NCBI RefSeq assembly: GCF_000004075.3
Contig: NC_026655.2
Location: 7,254,001 to 7,318,000, forward strand
Length of the DNA stretch: 64,000 nucleotides
Reading direction: 5' to 3'
Origin: Cucumis sativus
Taxonomy: Eukaryota > Streptophyta > Magnoliopsida > Cucurbitales > Cucurbitaceae
Shown here: in pieces, positions 33,397 through 46,600 of the stretch
Layout: every line of letters starts with the position of its first letter
How positions within the stretch are numbered: the stretch's first letter is position 1
Notes under the pieces: model-generated
Database searches by the model: none
Seen by the model: only the letters and a program-made list of their open reading frames with translations
What the model was told of the DNA's origin: nothing
Program-made: the position numbers and the translations under genes

Positions 33397-35139
33397 TCAA
33401 GAATTCCAGATTCCATTTAACAGACTACGGAATTTATTCGTGGACAATTTCCTAACGAGTTTCTTAGCATCATAAACTTCAGCTTCTGCAAGTTTTTCAA
33501 TGTTTTTCATATACCCAGAATTCACAATCTTTCTTCTTCCACTACTGCTTCCTGTTAATGAGTTTAATATTGAAAAGAGGAATCTTTTGTTACCTGAATT
33601 TCCTTCTTCTGTGTCGAGCATTTGCAGAAGCATCTCTATATTTCGATTGTCCTGAGCAAATCTCTTTCTGTTTTTAGGGATCATGACCATTCCTGAGAGT
33701 GCCTCGGCTGCCATTTCTCGAACTTCATAGGATTTTGCACCAAGAAATTTGATGAATTCTGGCATGAAACCACCATCCCCCATTGTTTTCTTGGCTTCCT
33801 CTGATGTCCCGCATAGCCTAACTGCAACTTTCAGAGCTACTTCTTGAAGAGAAACTTCCCCATCTCGTAAGAAATAAAGAAGGTTATCCATGAACCCGTA
33901 GTTAATCAAAGTATTTACATTACTAACTGATGAGAAACAGAGGTTTTCAATTGCTCGCATCGTGACTTCTAGAGTTTTGGATGAAGACGAAGATTTTGGA
34001 TCCATAACACGAACTAAAGCACGAATTCCTCCTTCTTTAACCAGCAATCTGTTAACTGATTCATCCCCATATGCTATATTTTGGAGAAAGACTATGGAAC
34101 TTATCTGCACAGCTTCATCTCTAGATTGAGAGAGGCTGATAAACGTTGAAATTGCACCTTCTTCAATCATAAATCTCTTGATTTCTTCAACACCAACGAG
34201 ATTACTGAGCACTCCACAAGCAGGGCTGATCAATTCTGCTTTGGAATCAGCATTGGAACAGATTTTTAACAAAGCTGTTACTCCGCCATGAGCAGATACA
34301 GACCAAGCATTTTCAGAATTCTCCGTGAATTTCAACAAACACCTTGCGGCTATGTTCTTCCCCACCTCGCTCCCACATTCCATAACGCGAATCAATGGCG
34401 CAATTACCCCACTCCCAACTAGAACTGCTTTATAAGAATCAAACCCAGAAATTATATGAAGCACTTTCAGAGCTGCTTCTTGGAGTTCCGTCTCGGGAGA
34501 ACCAAGAAAATTAACGAGAAGATTCACTATCTCTCCAATTTCTATTATTACTTTGACATACTTTTCGTCTTCGGTTACAGCAGCGAGCAGATTAACGAGA
34601 GCTTGTCTCTTCAGATCTGAACAACCAATCTTCATTCTCGTTACAATATCCCTTACATAAAACCTCATATCATCCTTACAAGCTCCAAGCCCGGGCCTAG
34701 AAACGACGATGGCGAAGCCTTGCGACAAAATGCCGGCTGTATATATATCCGAAAGCTTCTTCGCATGGCGGTCAAATTTCGCACAGATTACATCCAAATC
34801 ACTCTGCATCAAAAGCTTCCCGCTGAAGGAGAGGTCAACACAACGGCGAGCGAGATCGTTGCATTCAGTAGCCGTGAGAATGAGCTTCCGAATAAGGTCT
34901 GAGATGGCGGGATTTTCGTCGGAATCACAGTTATCGGCAGCGATTAAGCCGGAATTCAATTCTTCAAGCTTGTCGCGAATAAGCTTCCATTTGGATGCAA
35001 ATACTTTAACGGAATGAGAAAGAGATATCAAGGAAGAAATGAGTAAAATGAGTTGGCGGAGTGTAGGAGTGTTGAGTGAGAAATCGGGGGACTTGAAGGG
35101 GTCCGTTTCTGCAGATCTCGGACCCCGTTCTTCTCTCAT
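33397..35139 (-). CDS. ARM-repeat protein with N-terminal helical (DUF7032-type) domain
   Basis: A 580-residue, intronless gene. The first 150 or so residues form an alpha-helical region (LRQLILLISSLISLSHSVKV, then LIRKLILTATECNDLARRCV) of the kind found before the repeats in a plant-specific group of ARM proteins. From about residue 170 a run of armadillo repeats follows, recognisable by motifs such as ALVNLLAAVTEDEKYVKVII, ELQEAALKVLHIISG, GVIAPLIRVMECG, GVTALLKICSNAD, AVQISSIVFLQNIAYGDESV and VREMAAEALSGM. No U-box is present, so this is not a PUB ubiquitin ligase. Related Arabidopsis proteins are mostly uncharacterised; a scaffold role is inferred from the fold. The ATG at 35139 opens the frame with no better candidate upstream. 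Both flanks are long gene-free spacers. Confidence 0.92.
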   Translation of the reverse strand: MREERGPRSAETDPFKSPDFSLNTPTLRQLILLISSLISLSHSVKVFASKWKLIRDKLEELNSGLIAADNCDSDENPAISDLIRKLILTATECNDLARRCVDLSFSGKLLMQSDLDVICAKFDRHAKKLSDIYTAGILSQGFAIVVSRPGLGACKDDMRFYVRDIVTRMKIGCSDLKRQALVNLLAAVTEDEKYVKVIIEIGEIVNLLVNFLGSPETELQEAALKVLHIISGFDSYKAVLVGSGVIAPLIRVMECGSEVGKNIAARCLLKFTENSENAWSVSAHGGVTALLKICSNADSKAELISPACGVLSNLVGVEEIKRFMIEEGAISTFISLSQSRDEAVQISSIVFLQNIAYGDESVNRLLVKEGGIRALVRVMDPKSSSSSKTLEVTMRAIENLCFSSVSNVNTLINYGFMDNLLYFLRDGEVSLQEVALKVAVRLCGTSEEAKKTMGDGGFMPEFIKFLGAKSYEVREMAAEALSGMVMIPKNRKRFAQDNRNIEMLLQMLDTEEGNSGNKRFLFSILNSLTGSSSGRRKIVNSGYMKNIEKLAEAEVYDAKKLVRKLSTNKFRSLLNGIWNS

Positions 35140-36029
35140 TTTAGTTAATTCTAATGAAAATGAAGGAAAGTCATTTTCCGGGGAGAAGGCGGAGGAAGCT
35201 CCGGTGAAGAATCAATGCTGTGAAAGGGAAAACGGAAAAGACCGTGAGATATAGAGGGAGTTATCAAGATTGAAGGTCTGTGGTTAGGGTTACCGGTACC
35301 CTTTGTTTTTTTCTTTTTGATTCAACCATTTTAAAATCCAATATGAATATGAATATATGAGATGGACCCAAAGTAAATCCTAATTTTGGATAATAATACT
35401 TCTCTAACATTTATTCATTCATTCATTCATTACAATCTCAACTTTATTTTTTTCATCTTTCATATTATGTTTTCCTATTCCTATTTTTATTTCTCAATTA
35501 TGCTATCAATTACTTTCTCACGTCAAACAACCAAAAATTACACAAATTATATCATTTTTTTTAATAGATTTAGTTTTATATCTTTTAATATTTTAGGCAT
35601 GCTTCCTCATTTATGATTTAAAAATAGTATGAATTTGTACCTAAATACAAACGTCGTCCTTGATAAATTTAAAATGGTTTGAAAACGATTACTCAAAATG
35701 TGAAAATTTATTAAAGGGTTTAAACTATAAGAAAAGAATGGTGACGAAATTATTTTAAATGACACTATTTTATCATTATAGTATATCAATAACTATTTGT
35801 GATATAATTTGTTAGAGGTGGTAAGTATTTTTTAAAATTCTCCTACAAACTATTCTATTTTCTTTATTTTTATTTTTCTTACGGCTTCAATGTTCTTCAT
35901 CAAATTCTTAAACTCACGACCCATTTTACTTTAACTAAAAAAACATGACTTCTATCATTTTCTCTTTTCTTTTTCTTCCACTTCTATTTCCCATTTAAAG
36001 AAACTCACCATCTTTCATTTATTATTATT

Positions 36030-36530
36030 ATTAGGTTTTTTAAAAAATATAACAAACCAAAAAAATATTTTCATAAGCAATTTCAAAAACAGAAAAACCT
36101 CACAAATCCATAATAAAAAATACTTCAAATATGTCTCGGTCAACACAAGACTAAATGACCACTGGGATGCATAATATTTTGGTACACGTTCGTTTAGCCA
36201 AATCTAAAGAATCGTGTATCAATATTTCAACGATTTTGTTCAAAATCATATCTTAAACACATAATCTTAAACCAAATAACACTTTGAAAAAAATAATAAA
36301 GATTTATGATCGATTGAAAACAAAGATCATGATTTCAAAAAAATTATAAAAGAAAAATTGCATAAGAAGAGAAGAGAAATTTTTTTAAAAAAAAATTGTA
36401 GAAAAAAAGAAAGAAGATATAAATGAAAAGCAAATCTCAAATACTTAAAAAAAATGACCGTCTATGAACTTTTTATTTTGTTATATATATTGTAAATATT
36501 TTAGTGTTTTGTTATATTTAGGAAAGTTAG
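36030..36530 (-). mobile_element. Dispersed AT-rich element, copy B (inverted relative to 3822-4440)
   Basis: Read on the minus strand, this region follows the order of the element at 3822-4440. It starts with taaatataacaaaacactaa, passes through aaaaagttcatagacggtca and pyrimidine-rich DNA, and ends with gaggtttttctgtttttgaa and ggtttgttatatttttt. Similarity is clear at both ends and weaker in the middle. The two copies together indicate a mobile, non-coding repeat family. Confidence 0.55.
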
Positions 36531-39500
36531 CGTCGTAATCATCATCTACATATTTTTCCTTCTATCATAATAGGAAAAAAGAATTTTAATGTGAATAAAT
36601 GACTTTTTCCATTACATAAAAGGAAAATTATCAACCACGAAGCATTTGCTACACTTTATTACAATTGTTACATGTAAGGAATCCATATGCTTTTTAATTA
36701 CTTTCATCTTAATATTTTGTTTTCAAATAGTGAAAAAAAATTGATTGTATATATATACTTAAATTTGGTATATTGATATACAGCTACATGAAATTAAGTT
36801 CAATAATTGATTGTATATTTTTAGATTTTGTATATTGTCACAAACCATATCACATTGTACTAAAATGAAGCTCTTCTCATCACTAAAACCAATTTAAAAA
36901 ATTGTACTTTTACAATCGGGATTTTTTTTTTCTTCAAAAAAGTAATAAAAAGACAAACTCTTTACTTAATAAATAATATAACTATTTTAGACAATAATTT
37001 TAAATATAGCAAATTAAATTTTACTTTATTTTAAAATATTTTTCATTTACAATCATTTTCATTAGTGTTTTTATACTAATTAAGATGTTAAATTTATTTC
37101 AACCGTTTTGGAACAAGGTAAAATTCATATTAACATCTAATAATTATATATTGATTTGATTTATATTGTTGTAATGGTGGTAAAAAGAAAGGTATCATAT
37201 GTATTGTGTAATTTGTAACTAAAAGAAGTTATTATTAATTTTTAAATTTGTTACTTTTCTAATCTAAAAAACGTAATACATTGATAAAAAGAATTGTTAT
37301 TTCTGTGGACGTTTATATATATATTTTAATTATCTCATGCTTACTATATTTTTAGATTTTTCTCCATTATTTTTTAATTCAATAATAGCAGTCATCTCTC
37401 TGATTAATCCAATATATATATGTTGCACATGACAATTAGTTGGAATACTTCACATCAAATCATAGTAATTTAATAATTAAAACTTTATTCAGTTTTGTCC
37501 GGTGTAAATCATTATATTATCTCCTAATTTTTTTTTTATATATTCTCCAATTAATTCAATTCAATTTGCCACTGGAATAAAGTATAGTTAAAGAAAGCAA
37601 AAATAAACAAAAGGGTCTATTTTTTTTTTTATATAATTATTATTAATATTTGTTAATCCAAAGCTAAAAGCTTTTCATTTTGACTTAAGATTTATAAAAT
37701 AATCTTTTTCTTAAAAATAATTTCTTTTTTTTAAAAAAAGCCGACTTTTTAAGTGATAAAATCAATTTAGCTAAAGACAAAAGGAGCCTCGTCAACTAAA
37801 GCAAACTATCTCAATTTAATAGAAAACATATATTATTAGTTTTTTTTGTAAGAAATCAATTAAAATAGTTAATGTGTCACTTACTTGAATTATGCACTAA
37901 TCTCAGCTGCCTCTCTAATATAATTTAATTATTTGTGTATACTATAGTACTCCATAATTTGGCTGGTTATTATATAATGCTTTACGGCATTTTCTCCTCA
38001 AAAGGGCCAAAAAGAAAAAGAAAAGAAAAAGATTAAAAAAAAGACTATACTTTTTAGAATCTAATAAATAATTATAAAGTCTATATTCCATTATTTATAT
38101 ATAAGTTTTAATTAGAAACAGCAGTACAACAAGTTTTTTACACCACCCCTAAAGTATGGGTGTATTTCTGTCTAAACTTTTTGAGGCCTTAACCATAAAC
38201 TTTTATCCATTAATAATTATCACATTTATCTCTCCCATCCAATTAATTTCTCAATTAATTCACTAAAGTTTTCAGCCCATTTGGTTTAATTTTATGTTTT
38301 TATTTTATTTTCTTTCCTTTTTATTGTAAATTTAACCTATGTTAATCAAATATTCAAAATTTTCTACTTCTATCAATATCCTTCTAATTTAAGCATAACA
38401 CTTCATAATTTTGTTTATAATCTTTCAAAAAGATCTTATATACCAATGAAGTTAAATTTTCTTACTTAGTGGATGTATAAGACTAAATTTAATTGTTTCT
38501 AGCACCCTAATTCCTATCTTTTATAATAAATCATGTTAAAACTTGCTCTTCATTTCAAAAAAAACATCCGATTGATGTAAAACACTCAAATAGAGCACAT
38601 GGTGATACTAGCTCTTTTCATTCAAAATTTTTTCTTCAACACACGGCTAGGGTTTAGACAATAAACCCCTTTGATTTTAGTCTTACTTTAACCCCTAAAA
38701 AAAAGTCATATCCATTTTTCTTTACAAATATTCTAAAATACATATCTTCTTTCTTTAGGTAAATATAGACTTTTTTAGTACTCCAAACCCTTTTAAGCAC
38801 GAAAGCAACGCAAGGAAAACCCACAACTTTCATGGGGAAACAAAAGACAAAATGCAAGTGTGAGATGATCCATCGACTTATCAAAATAAAACCACAAAAA
38901 AAATCCCTCACGGACCACTCTCTTAAACATATAACCAATGTTTTGATATATCATTAGGTTAAAAAAAAACAAATATATATATAGCTTTCAACTTAGACCC
39001 CAAAAAGTGTAATATGACAGTCCTTAATTTGTCCCCACGCACACAAACCCATGTGAGTATAGTGAACAACAAAAGAATAAGAAGAACAAAAACATCAACT
39101 CCATTTCGACTTTGATGCCTTGAGTTAACCACACACTTTTCTCTCCTTTCCAATTTCTCAAACCCCTTTTCTCTTTTCCACTTTTGTGGAGTGCTCAGGA
39201 AAGTTCAACAATTAGGTTACAAAAAAAAAAAAAAAAAAATTGAAGACAAAGCTCTATATATATCTTCTTCTTCTTTTCAAAACCTTTATTCAATTTATTA
39301 ATTATTTAAACAAATCCACTTTTATAGTTGAAAAAAAAGGCACTAAAAATAGTGGTGGAGAATATATAATTTTAAAGTAAAAGAAAAGAAAAGTGAGAGA
39401 GATATGTCTTAGGTTTGTTAAGGCGACTAATTGTGCGGCTAGCCAGCAAAAAAGAAGAAGACTATGTATTATCTATCTATCTATCTATATGATAATGTTA

Positions 39501-40238
39501 ATTAATAATTAATACTCCAATTATCGTGCACGCAATTATCTAAAAAGTGTGTATTATTTATCTGAAATTAAGATATTATTATTTTTTTGGTAGATTAGTG
39601 AGTTGGGGCATTATTAAAGAGAGAAGAAAAAAAAGGTATAGTTTTAGAAATAAACTAATATATCTATATGTAATTTGATTTTGTATTGGGATCGTAACGT
39701 AGGACAGCATGTTGTTGGTGTGGGTTAATACAACAAATTAATTTGTTGTATGTATATATTAGATAATGTATATTTTTGTTTCTATGGCTCTTTTTGCAAC
39801 ATGTGCACATGCTTTCCTAACACTATTTATGGACCGCAAAAGCCTATATCCAACAACACATACAAACTTACACTAAATTATACTCAATTCACAATAAAGT
39901 TCCTATGTAACTCCATCAACTAAAGCCTTTGTTAAATACAAAAAAATTAGTTTCTTTTTCTTTTTAATATTTCATTTTCAAGTCAAATTATTTTTTTAGC
40001 AAAAATTGAATAAACTGTTTGATAACTACTAAAAACAGTACCTTCAAAGTTTCATTTAAACATTTTTTATTGAAAACTTTTGCTTTCTTCACTCTAAATT
40101 TGTATCAAACTTTTAATTCTTTGCTTGATCATTCTTTCCAAACATGTCTAATAACTCTTTATTAAACTTTAAACTATAAAAATAACCAACTATTGAACTG
40201 TTTTAAAGTTTAAGAAAATTTCAAATAGATTATTTCTT

Positions 40239-40259
40239 ATATATATATATATATATATA
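40239..40259 (+). repeat. (AT)10 microsatellite
   Basis: An uninterrupted AT dinucleotide run beside a slightly GC-richer island (40260-40460) that carries three overlapping minus-strand frames but no recognisable product. Confidence 0.9.
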
Positions 40260-42749
40260 AAGGAAAAGGAATAAGAGACAAATGAGGTTTGTTGGGATTG
40301 GCAACAAAGGTTGGCGAGGGAGAGTACAATAATGGGAAAATGGGATATGCTGAGAAATTGTTGAGTGGGGTGAAAGAAATATTTGTGTAATGTGGAGTTT
40401 GTATGGGGTGACATTTAATGAACCCTCCATATGCCATTTCGGCAATGTGTACATAGTAATTTAAGAGGCTTTCTAAGCAAAAGACAAATTAAAGTTTTGG
40501 TTTTCTTCCCCATCTCTCTCTCTCTTTCTCATGGGAGGGATATATGGGATAAGTGTGTTAGGTAAGAAAAGCTGGGTGGAAGAGAGAACCTTTGAGTAGG
40601 AAAGAAGTGAACTTCTTATAAAAAAAAAAAGAGAGAGAGAGAGACAAAATAACAGAATTACATTGAGACAACACTTCTATATCATATCATATCATATATG
40701 TATGTATGTGTATATATTGGATGGGTGTGCCTTAGCTTTGAAGATAAAAACGTTTGATAATATTACAAACACTTTTTTTTTTCACATCTACTTGTGAAAA
40801 TCATCTACCTTTGCAAGCCCACACATTATGTGTCCAGAATGTAAAATCCTAATTGATTGCTTCATGCCTTGTCAATCATTTATAGGATTATTAGAATTGG
40901 CGTGACTATGAATTAAAAATGTTGTGGGATGTTTAGAATATCCAAATTCTTTTGTTCTTAATTAGTCATTGTCCTCACTATTATAAGCTTTGAAATCATA
41001 ATTGACTTTTATTTTTATCTATCTTTTGCTTAAATACTTATTTTGAAATAGTTATGGATAGTTAAGGATAATATTATATTTCTAATGATGGAGACAATTT
41101 GTAAGATATACACATATGGACCAATCACACCGACAATTTTAATTTATAGCTTTTAAAATCACTTATATATTCAAATTAAAATTATTTTTCCCCTGAAATC
41201 TTTGGCGTAAAAGAAGAAATAAATTAAAAATTAACTTAATTTAATAATCCTATTTTGATTTAGGCACATATAATTTCTTATTATCCTCAAATTTCAAACA
41301 CAAAAATTATAATAAAATAGTAAGCAAGAAGAAGAAGAAAGAGATTAAATTATAAAACTTAAAAAGAGAGTATACTCATATACAGACAAGCATGTAGGCC
41401 TCTATCGTTCTTTAAAGAAACTCTTAATTTCATTGTCATTGTTATAGTCAATTATCGATTTCATTAATTATAATTTTTATTTTTTTTATAAATATATAAG
41501 CCGCTTGAATCTCGTCCGTGTTCGATATCATTGTAGGTTTCTTGTGGTCGTGGCCTTTTACCCACTTCTCTTACTTTAGATTCGCTTTATTCAAGGAAAC
41601 TTACGTAAAAACTTTTTCCATTGGTGGGGTTAAGGTGAAAAATCTACAACACTCTACTGCTTAAGTTTGCGAAACAAGTCTACAGTTCAACTGAACATAT
41701 AAAAAGTAAAGTCAAACACCCCTTTATAGATTACTTATTCCTTCGCTTTGTGAGGTTGTCAAATGAAACTATAGATAGAATCATCCTCTAACATTGATCT
41801 CTAATTACGTGTAATGCTAATGACACTAATATTGTTTCTAGCACTCACGACTCTAGGATGTTAAATCAAAGAAATCAATTTGAGACACGTTTTCTCTTGA
41901 GCGTACTCTTAGAAAACTTGTATTTTGGGTTGCACGTATACTTTCAACTTTTTGAAAAACCCTAACATGTAAATTATATCCATTTTATTTTAATTCTTAA
42001 ACTTAAAATTTATCTCAAAACAATCTTCTTTTCCCTTTCTTTTCTTCTTTTAATTACAAAAATAATGGAGTGGAAAATTGAATTTCTTACCCTCCATTGT
42101 CAGTATCATTTTAACCAAATATACTTTAACTCAAAACAACCTTTCTTAAACTTTTGTCCTTATATTTATAGAAAAAAAGTATTGAATTTATATCAACAAA
42201 TTATAAATACATATATATATATATATTGAAAAACATAAAGACACACACACTATGATTTATGTAGATGTGCACTTTACACATTGTCATCTACCTCTACTAA
42301 ACCTCACACCTTCAAATTTTATTTATAACCCTAACTCCCAAAATTTACTCATTGTACTGTATGTGTTTATATTATTATATATTTTTACTAGAAAATTTTA
42401 TGTAATATTTTCTATTCATAAGATTTGTTTTGAAACAAATTTCAAATATAAAACTAATCTCATAGTTGGAAGATTTCTTTTTTTTCTTTTTTTTTTTGTT
42501 ATCTCATATTATATAATCCAACCTAAAATATATGCTAAACTAGATGGGTGAAAATACACTTAAATTAAATCAGAAAAAGATGAAGCTAAAAAAGTGTCAA
42601 GAAGTTGAAATAAATACAAAAATTGAAAGGAAAGTTGAAATAAAAGCAAGAGATAAAAATCACATGGGAGTGATGAAAAGAGGAAGGCACCACCCGTATT
42701 TGCGGTTTTCTTTTTTCTCTTTAATTAATTCACAATGAAAAATGTCGAG

Positions 42750-42830
42750 CACGTGCATTCTGTGCCCATTGGGCCCCCAAGCAGAGTGCCCATAATGGGC
42801 CCCCATAACACAAACCCCGTGGCCCATTAA
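42750..42830. promoter_or_regulatory. G-box plus three site II (TGGGCC) motifs
   Basis: CACGTG at 42750-42755, then GCCCATTGGGCCCC at 42763-42776, GCCCATAATGGGCCCCC at 42788-42804 and TGGCCCATTAA at 42820-42830. Site II elements (TGGGCC/T) bound by TCP factors, often next to G-boxes, mark promoters of growth, ribosomal, mitochondrial and clock-linked genes in plants. The two palindromic pairs here are unusually dense. No protein gene with a suitable start is seen on either strand; NDB ends about 870 bp away and runs towards this cluster. Confidence 0.5.
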
Positions 42831-43698
42831 TTAACCTAAACTAACATCACTTTCTAATATACAATTTCTTTTTGTGATTCAGTATACAATTTCGTTCGGG
42901 TTATCTCAATTTAGTTTACCACCTACCCCTTCGAATCATAATATTGCTGTTTTTGAATAATAAACTGTTTCTCTGTTCTATGTTTTCTTTTTTAAAAAAA
43001 TAGATGTGTTTAGCTACTGACTGTACATGGTCATATGTAATTCAGAAAACAATCAATAAAGCAAAAAGTATATGCTAAATTTAAACAAATATAATGAAAG
43101 AAAATATGGATCAAAATGTGATTTTATCCTACATTATATACACAAAATAGAACTTGTCTCAAAAAGAACTTGCAATTTAGAAGAATGCAGAGATGAGGTA
43201 CACTTTTCAGCTTTCACTACACTTTTAGCTGCGTTGACAGATATTGTCTAATTGTGCTCTTTTCAGAATAAGATTCTCCCATTTCACCACATATCTATAA
43301 TGTGTATATATAAGATAACAATTCCAGGACAAAAACTGTTTTTTCTGTTATTATTTTCTTGGGGGAAAAACCCCCGCAACTGCAAGAATGGAGTACAAGT
43401 AAATCACATTTCACAAACTCAATACAAAAACTTACATCTTAAGCCGCAGGAACCATTTGAACAAAAGCTCACTACTAACAATGAACTAATAAAAATCCCA
43501 AAAAAACTAATCCCACCAAAATTATTATTGTACCATCTTTACGTATTTCGCTGATGAATTAGGTAAACTAAACTTTGTGTGTATGTGTATCATTAACCCA
43601 TAATGTTGCAATGGCTCAAAAACTTAACTTGGGCAGCCAACACTAACAGTTGATCTTCAAACTCAAGCACCAAGACCAACTCCACAGTCACAATTGAT

Positions 43699-46600
43699 TC
43701 ATATGCGACTCGAATCTCTCCCGAAAATAAATCGCCTCGTCCAATCCGTAACCACTAGTGCTCTTGTACGCCAACTAACTTGCTTACTGAACATTGAGAG
43801 AAAAATCACCAAACAGTCAAGGTCAAAGCACATTTAAATGTAAAGTCAACAGGTGAGGTATCATTGGTTTTCCCTTCAGAAATAAGATAACTTTTTTCTT
43901 TCATTGAAGAGGTAGTAAGATAGATTTCAGGGTACAGAGGTGTTTCACCTTGCATAGACAGAGTACCAGAGCCACTGAGAGCTGTGGCCAATGGACACCC
44001 AATCCCCAGGAAGTTGTGCAGCTGTTTGTTCTCCACCCAATGGTGCAAATTGTCCAAGATGTTTGTACCTTCAAGGACGGTCGTACACAGTGAGCAAATC
44101 AGATTTTCATACCATTCCTTTCATTCACTAAGATTTAAATTTGAAATTTAACTGTCTAATAGTTCACATTGCGAATAATGTCCAAGAATGACATAGTATA
44201 AAACTGCAGCACACTGTAATATCTACCTGCCCTGGTCTATACCTAAAGGAAATATAATGATTTGATTTCAATTAGCGAGCCTGCATTCTCATAACAGTTC
44301 CGCAGGACTTGCATGTAACAAGGACAGCGGTCCCAGTAGATTGAATAACAACAAAAGGAGTGACTGAACTATTTATTGAGAATGAATTCCAATAGGTTAG
44401 ACCTCTATAAGGTCAAATACCAATTAATTTTTCATTCAAATAAAAAGGCATTGAAAAAGAAATTGTCTTGTATTAATCACTTTTGGACTCCACAAGATTC
44501 ACTTCAAAAGTTTTCACCTTTTATCTTTAAATCAACTCAAAAGAGAGAGAGTAGTACCGAAAGGCCCGAAAGCGGTGGCGTCCTGATCCCCTAAACCTAA
44601 GAGGACCTTCAGGATACTTTTCACACTCTTCCATACGGTTAAAACAATGGGCAAGATATGCACCTTGTTGCGCAGCCACCTAAGACAACATTTTAGATCA
44701 GTATAAAACATTTTCATGTGGAATTCAATCAGTATGCAATGGTATTGTGTCAATTATATATGGCAAACCTGCGCAGTAGCAGGAAGGTTTTTCATTTGAG
44801 AATCAACTTGGGAAAGAGCTGATTTAAACTCTTCAATGTCTAATTCGATAGACTCCTTTGCCACATCCCCTTTGGACCCTTTTAAAAGATCCACAATGTT
44901 GTGCATCTGCTTATTCTTCAAATATAGCTCCACCTGAGGATATCTTTCACATATGTCATCAATGACTTCTTGGAATTCTTTTACTGTAAGTGTCCCGGAA
45001 TTGTCTTTGTCTGCCTTGCTAAATATGGCTGAAATATCCTCCTGTCGAGGAATTAAGAATAGCCAACAGCAGATGAGCAATGAGGACAAGAAAATTAAAT
45101 AATTAGGGGAAAAAACTGGTAGATAGGTTACATAAAAGCAAGGCATGAACCCATGTGACTAAAATATAAAAAACCATTATACAACGTACACTACTATTTA
45201 TAGGCATAAACACAAAAGAGACAGAAAACATGAGCCAAACAAAACGGAAAGGTGCACTGACCATGACTTTTCGTTGATTTATAGTAGCACAGTCACCAAG
45301 TGCATATACATTGTCACATCCCTCAACTCGTAGCCACTCATCGGTTGCCAAAGCACGCCTGTTAGCCTATACACATTAAAAAAATAAAAGTTATAAATGA
45401 GAAAGATGGTGAAGAAGAGATAATATTTGATTAAGTAAATTGATGAGAGAGAAGACAGAATTATTAGTCAGGTAGACTTGTAATATTGTTATGGCAAAGA
45501 TTTTCAATAAACTAACCTGACCAATCTGTGTCATAAAGTCCTTTATGATTGGACGGGTTCCGATACCAGTTGACCACACAGTCATTCCATAAGGCATAGA
45601 AGATATTTCTCCATTCTTCATTTCCTTGGTAGAAATCTCTTTATCAGTTACCTTGATCACCATTGATCCTGTCTTAACATCAATACCATCTCTACGGAAT
45701 TTTTCTTCAGCAAAAGTAGTAATTCTTTTGTCAAACCTGTAACAACACGAGAGTTTTTTAAATATAAGAAGTTTGTGAATATAAGTTTTTCATCCAAGCG
45801 GAAACTCCAATTTGATACTCCTGCCAAGTACATCTAATGTTACTTTCAAAATGATGGAATGATGGGGCTTGAGGAGATTCCGAATCTTTGAAGAAATACT
45901 AGGCACCAAACAGAGGAAAATGACAAAGGTTTAATCTTACATGTTCAAGATATGATCTCCTGCCTCAAGAAGAGTAATTTTTACAAATTCCTGTAGTCCA
46001 GGATATAATTTAACCAAGTCCTCATTAACAAAGTCATGAAGTTCTGCTGCAAATTCCACACCAGTGGGGCCACCACCAACAATAGCAAAATGAAGTATTT
46101 TCTTTCTATCTTCTTCATCCAAGGTAGGCAGGCTTGCCCTCTCAAAGCAATCAATTACAGTTCTTCGTATTCTCTGAGCATCTTCTACTTCCTATGAACA
46201 ACTCAAAGTAATCAGTTATAATGAATAAGTAAAGAGACGCAGAAGAAGTCAGTGATTCACAAAACAATCAACTTCCACTGAGTTCTCAACTTCTTTCTCT
46301 AGTGAAGCATTTCTACCAAAAGCATTTTAAGTTGCATAAGTCCCATATAACCTTTTTAGTACTAGTATTGATGCTTATTAGTGATATATAAATTAAATTT
46401 GCCTTCAACCAATAGCTTAAGCTTTTCGGTGAATTGGTGATTTAAGACTGTTTACCACCATTACTACATGTAGTTTAGATAACTAAAATATTAAAATAAA
46501 AACCATCTACCCTTTAGTAATTATACAAGAGTTGAAGTGTATTACCTTCAAGAAATGGCAATTCTCTACAACGCCAGGGGTATTGAATGTATTAACTTGT

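Larger units (their letters stand above)
35140..43698. other. Long gene-free AT-rich spacer
   Basis: About 8.5 kb without a convincing gene. Frames at 38654-38938, 38959-39153 and 40190-40454 (all minus), and 42252-42551 and 43252-43554 (plus), show no known domain. The stretch holds an (ATTC)5 tract at 35412-35431, a dispersed TIR-like element at 36030-36530, a (CTAT)n tract at 39471-39488, an (AT)10 tract at 40239-40259 and a G-box/site II cluster at 42750-42830. It also holds a zone at about 41505-41700 with tcgtggccttttacccactt, which has the look of a worn Copia-type LTR. The last 400-500 bp before 43699 probably form the NDB 3' UTR. Confidence 0.5.

Noticed and set aside
34709..35254. 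Plus-strand frames opposite the ARM-repeat gene
   Set aside because: Antisense shadows of a clear 580-residue intronless gene.
38654..38938. Minus-strand 94-codon frame rich in Phe and Val
   Set aside because: AT-driven composition, no domain, no promoter-like context. Its hydrophobicity follows from T-rich codons.
40190..40454. Three overlapping minus-strand frames of 66-74 codons
   Set aside because: They share the same DNA in different frames, end in an (AT)n-encoded IYIYIYI run, and match no family. I treat them as chance frames in a compositionally different patch.
43252..43554. Plus-strand 100-codon frame next to the NDB 3' end
   Set aside because: It is probably antisense to the NDB 3' UTR. 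The composition is biased and no family likeness is seen.
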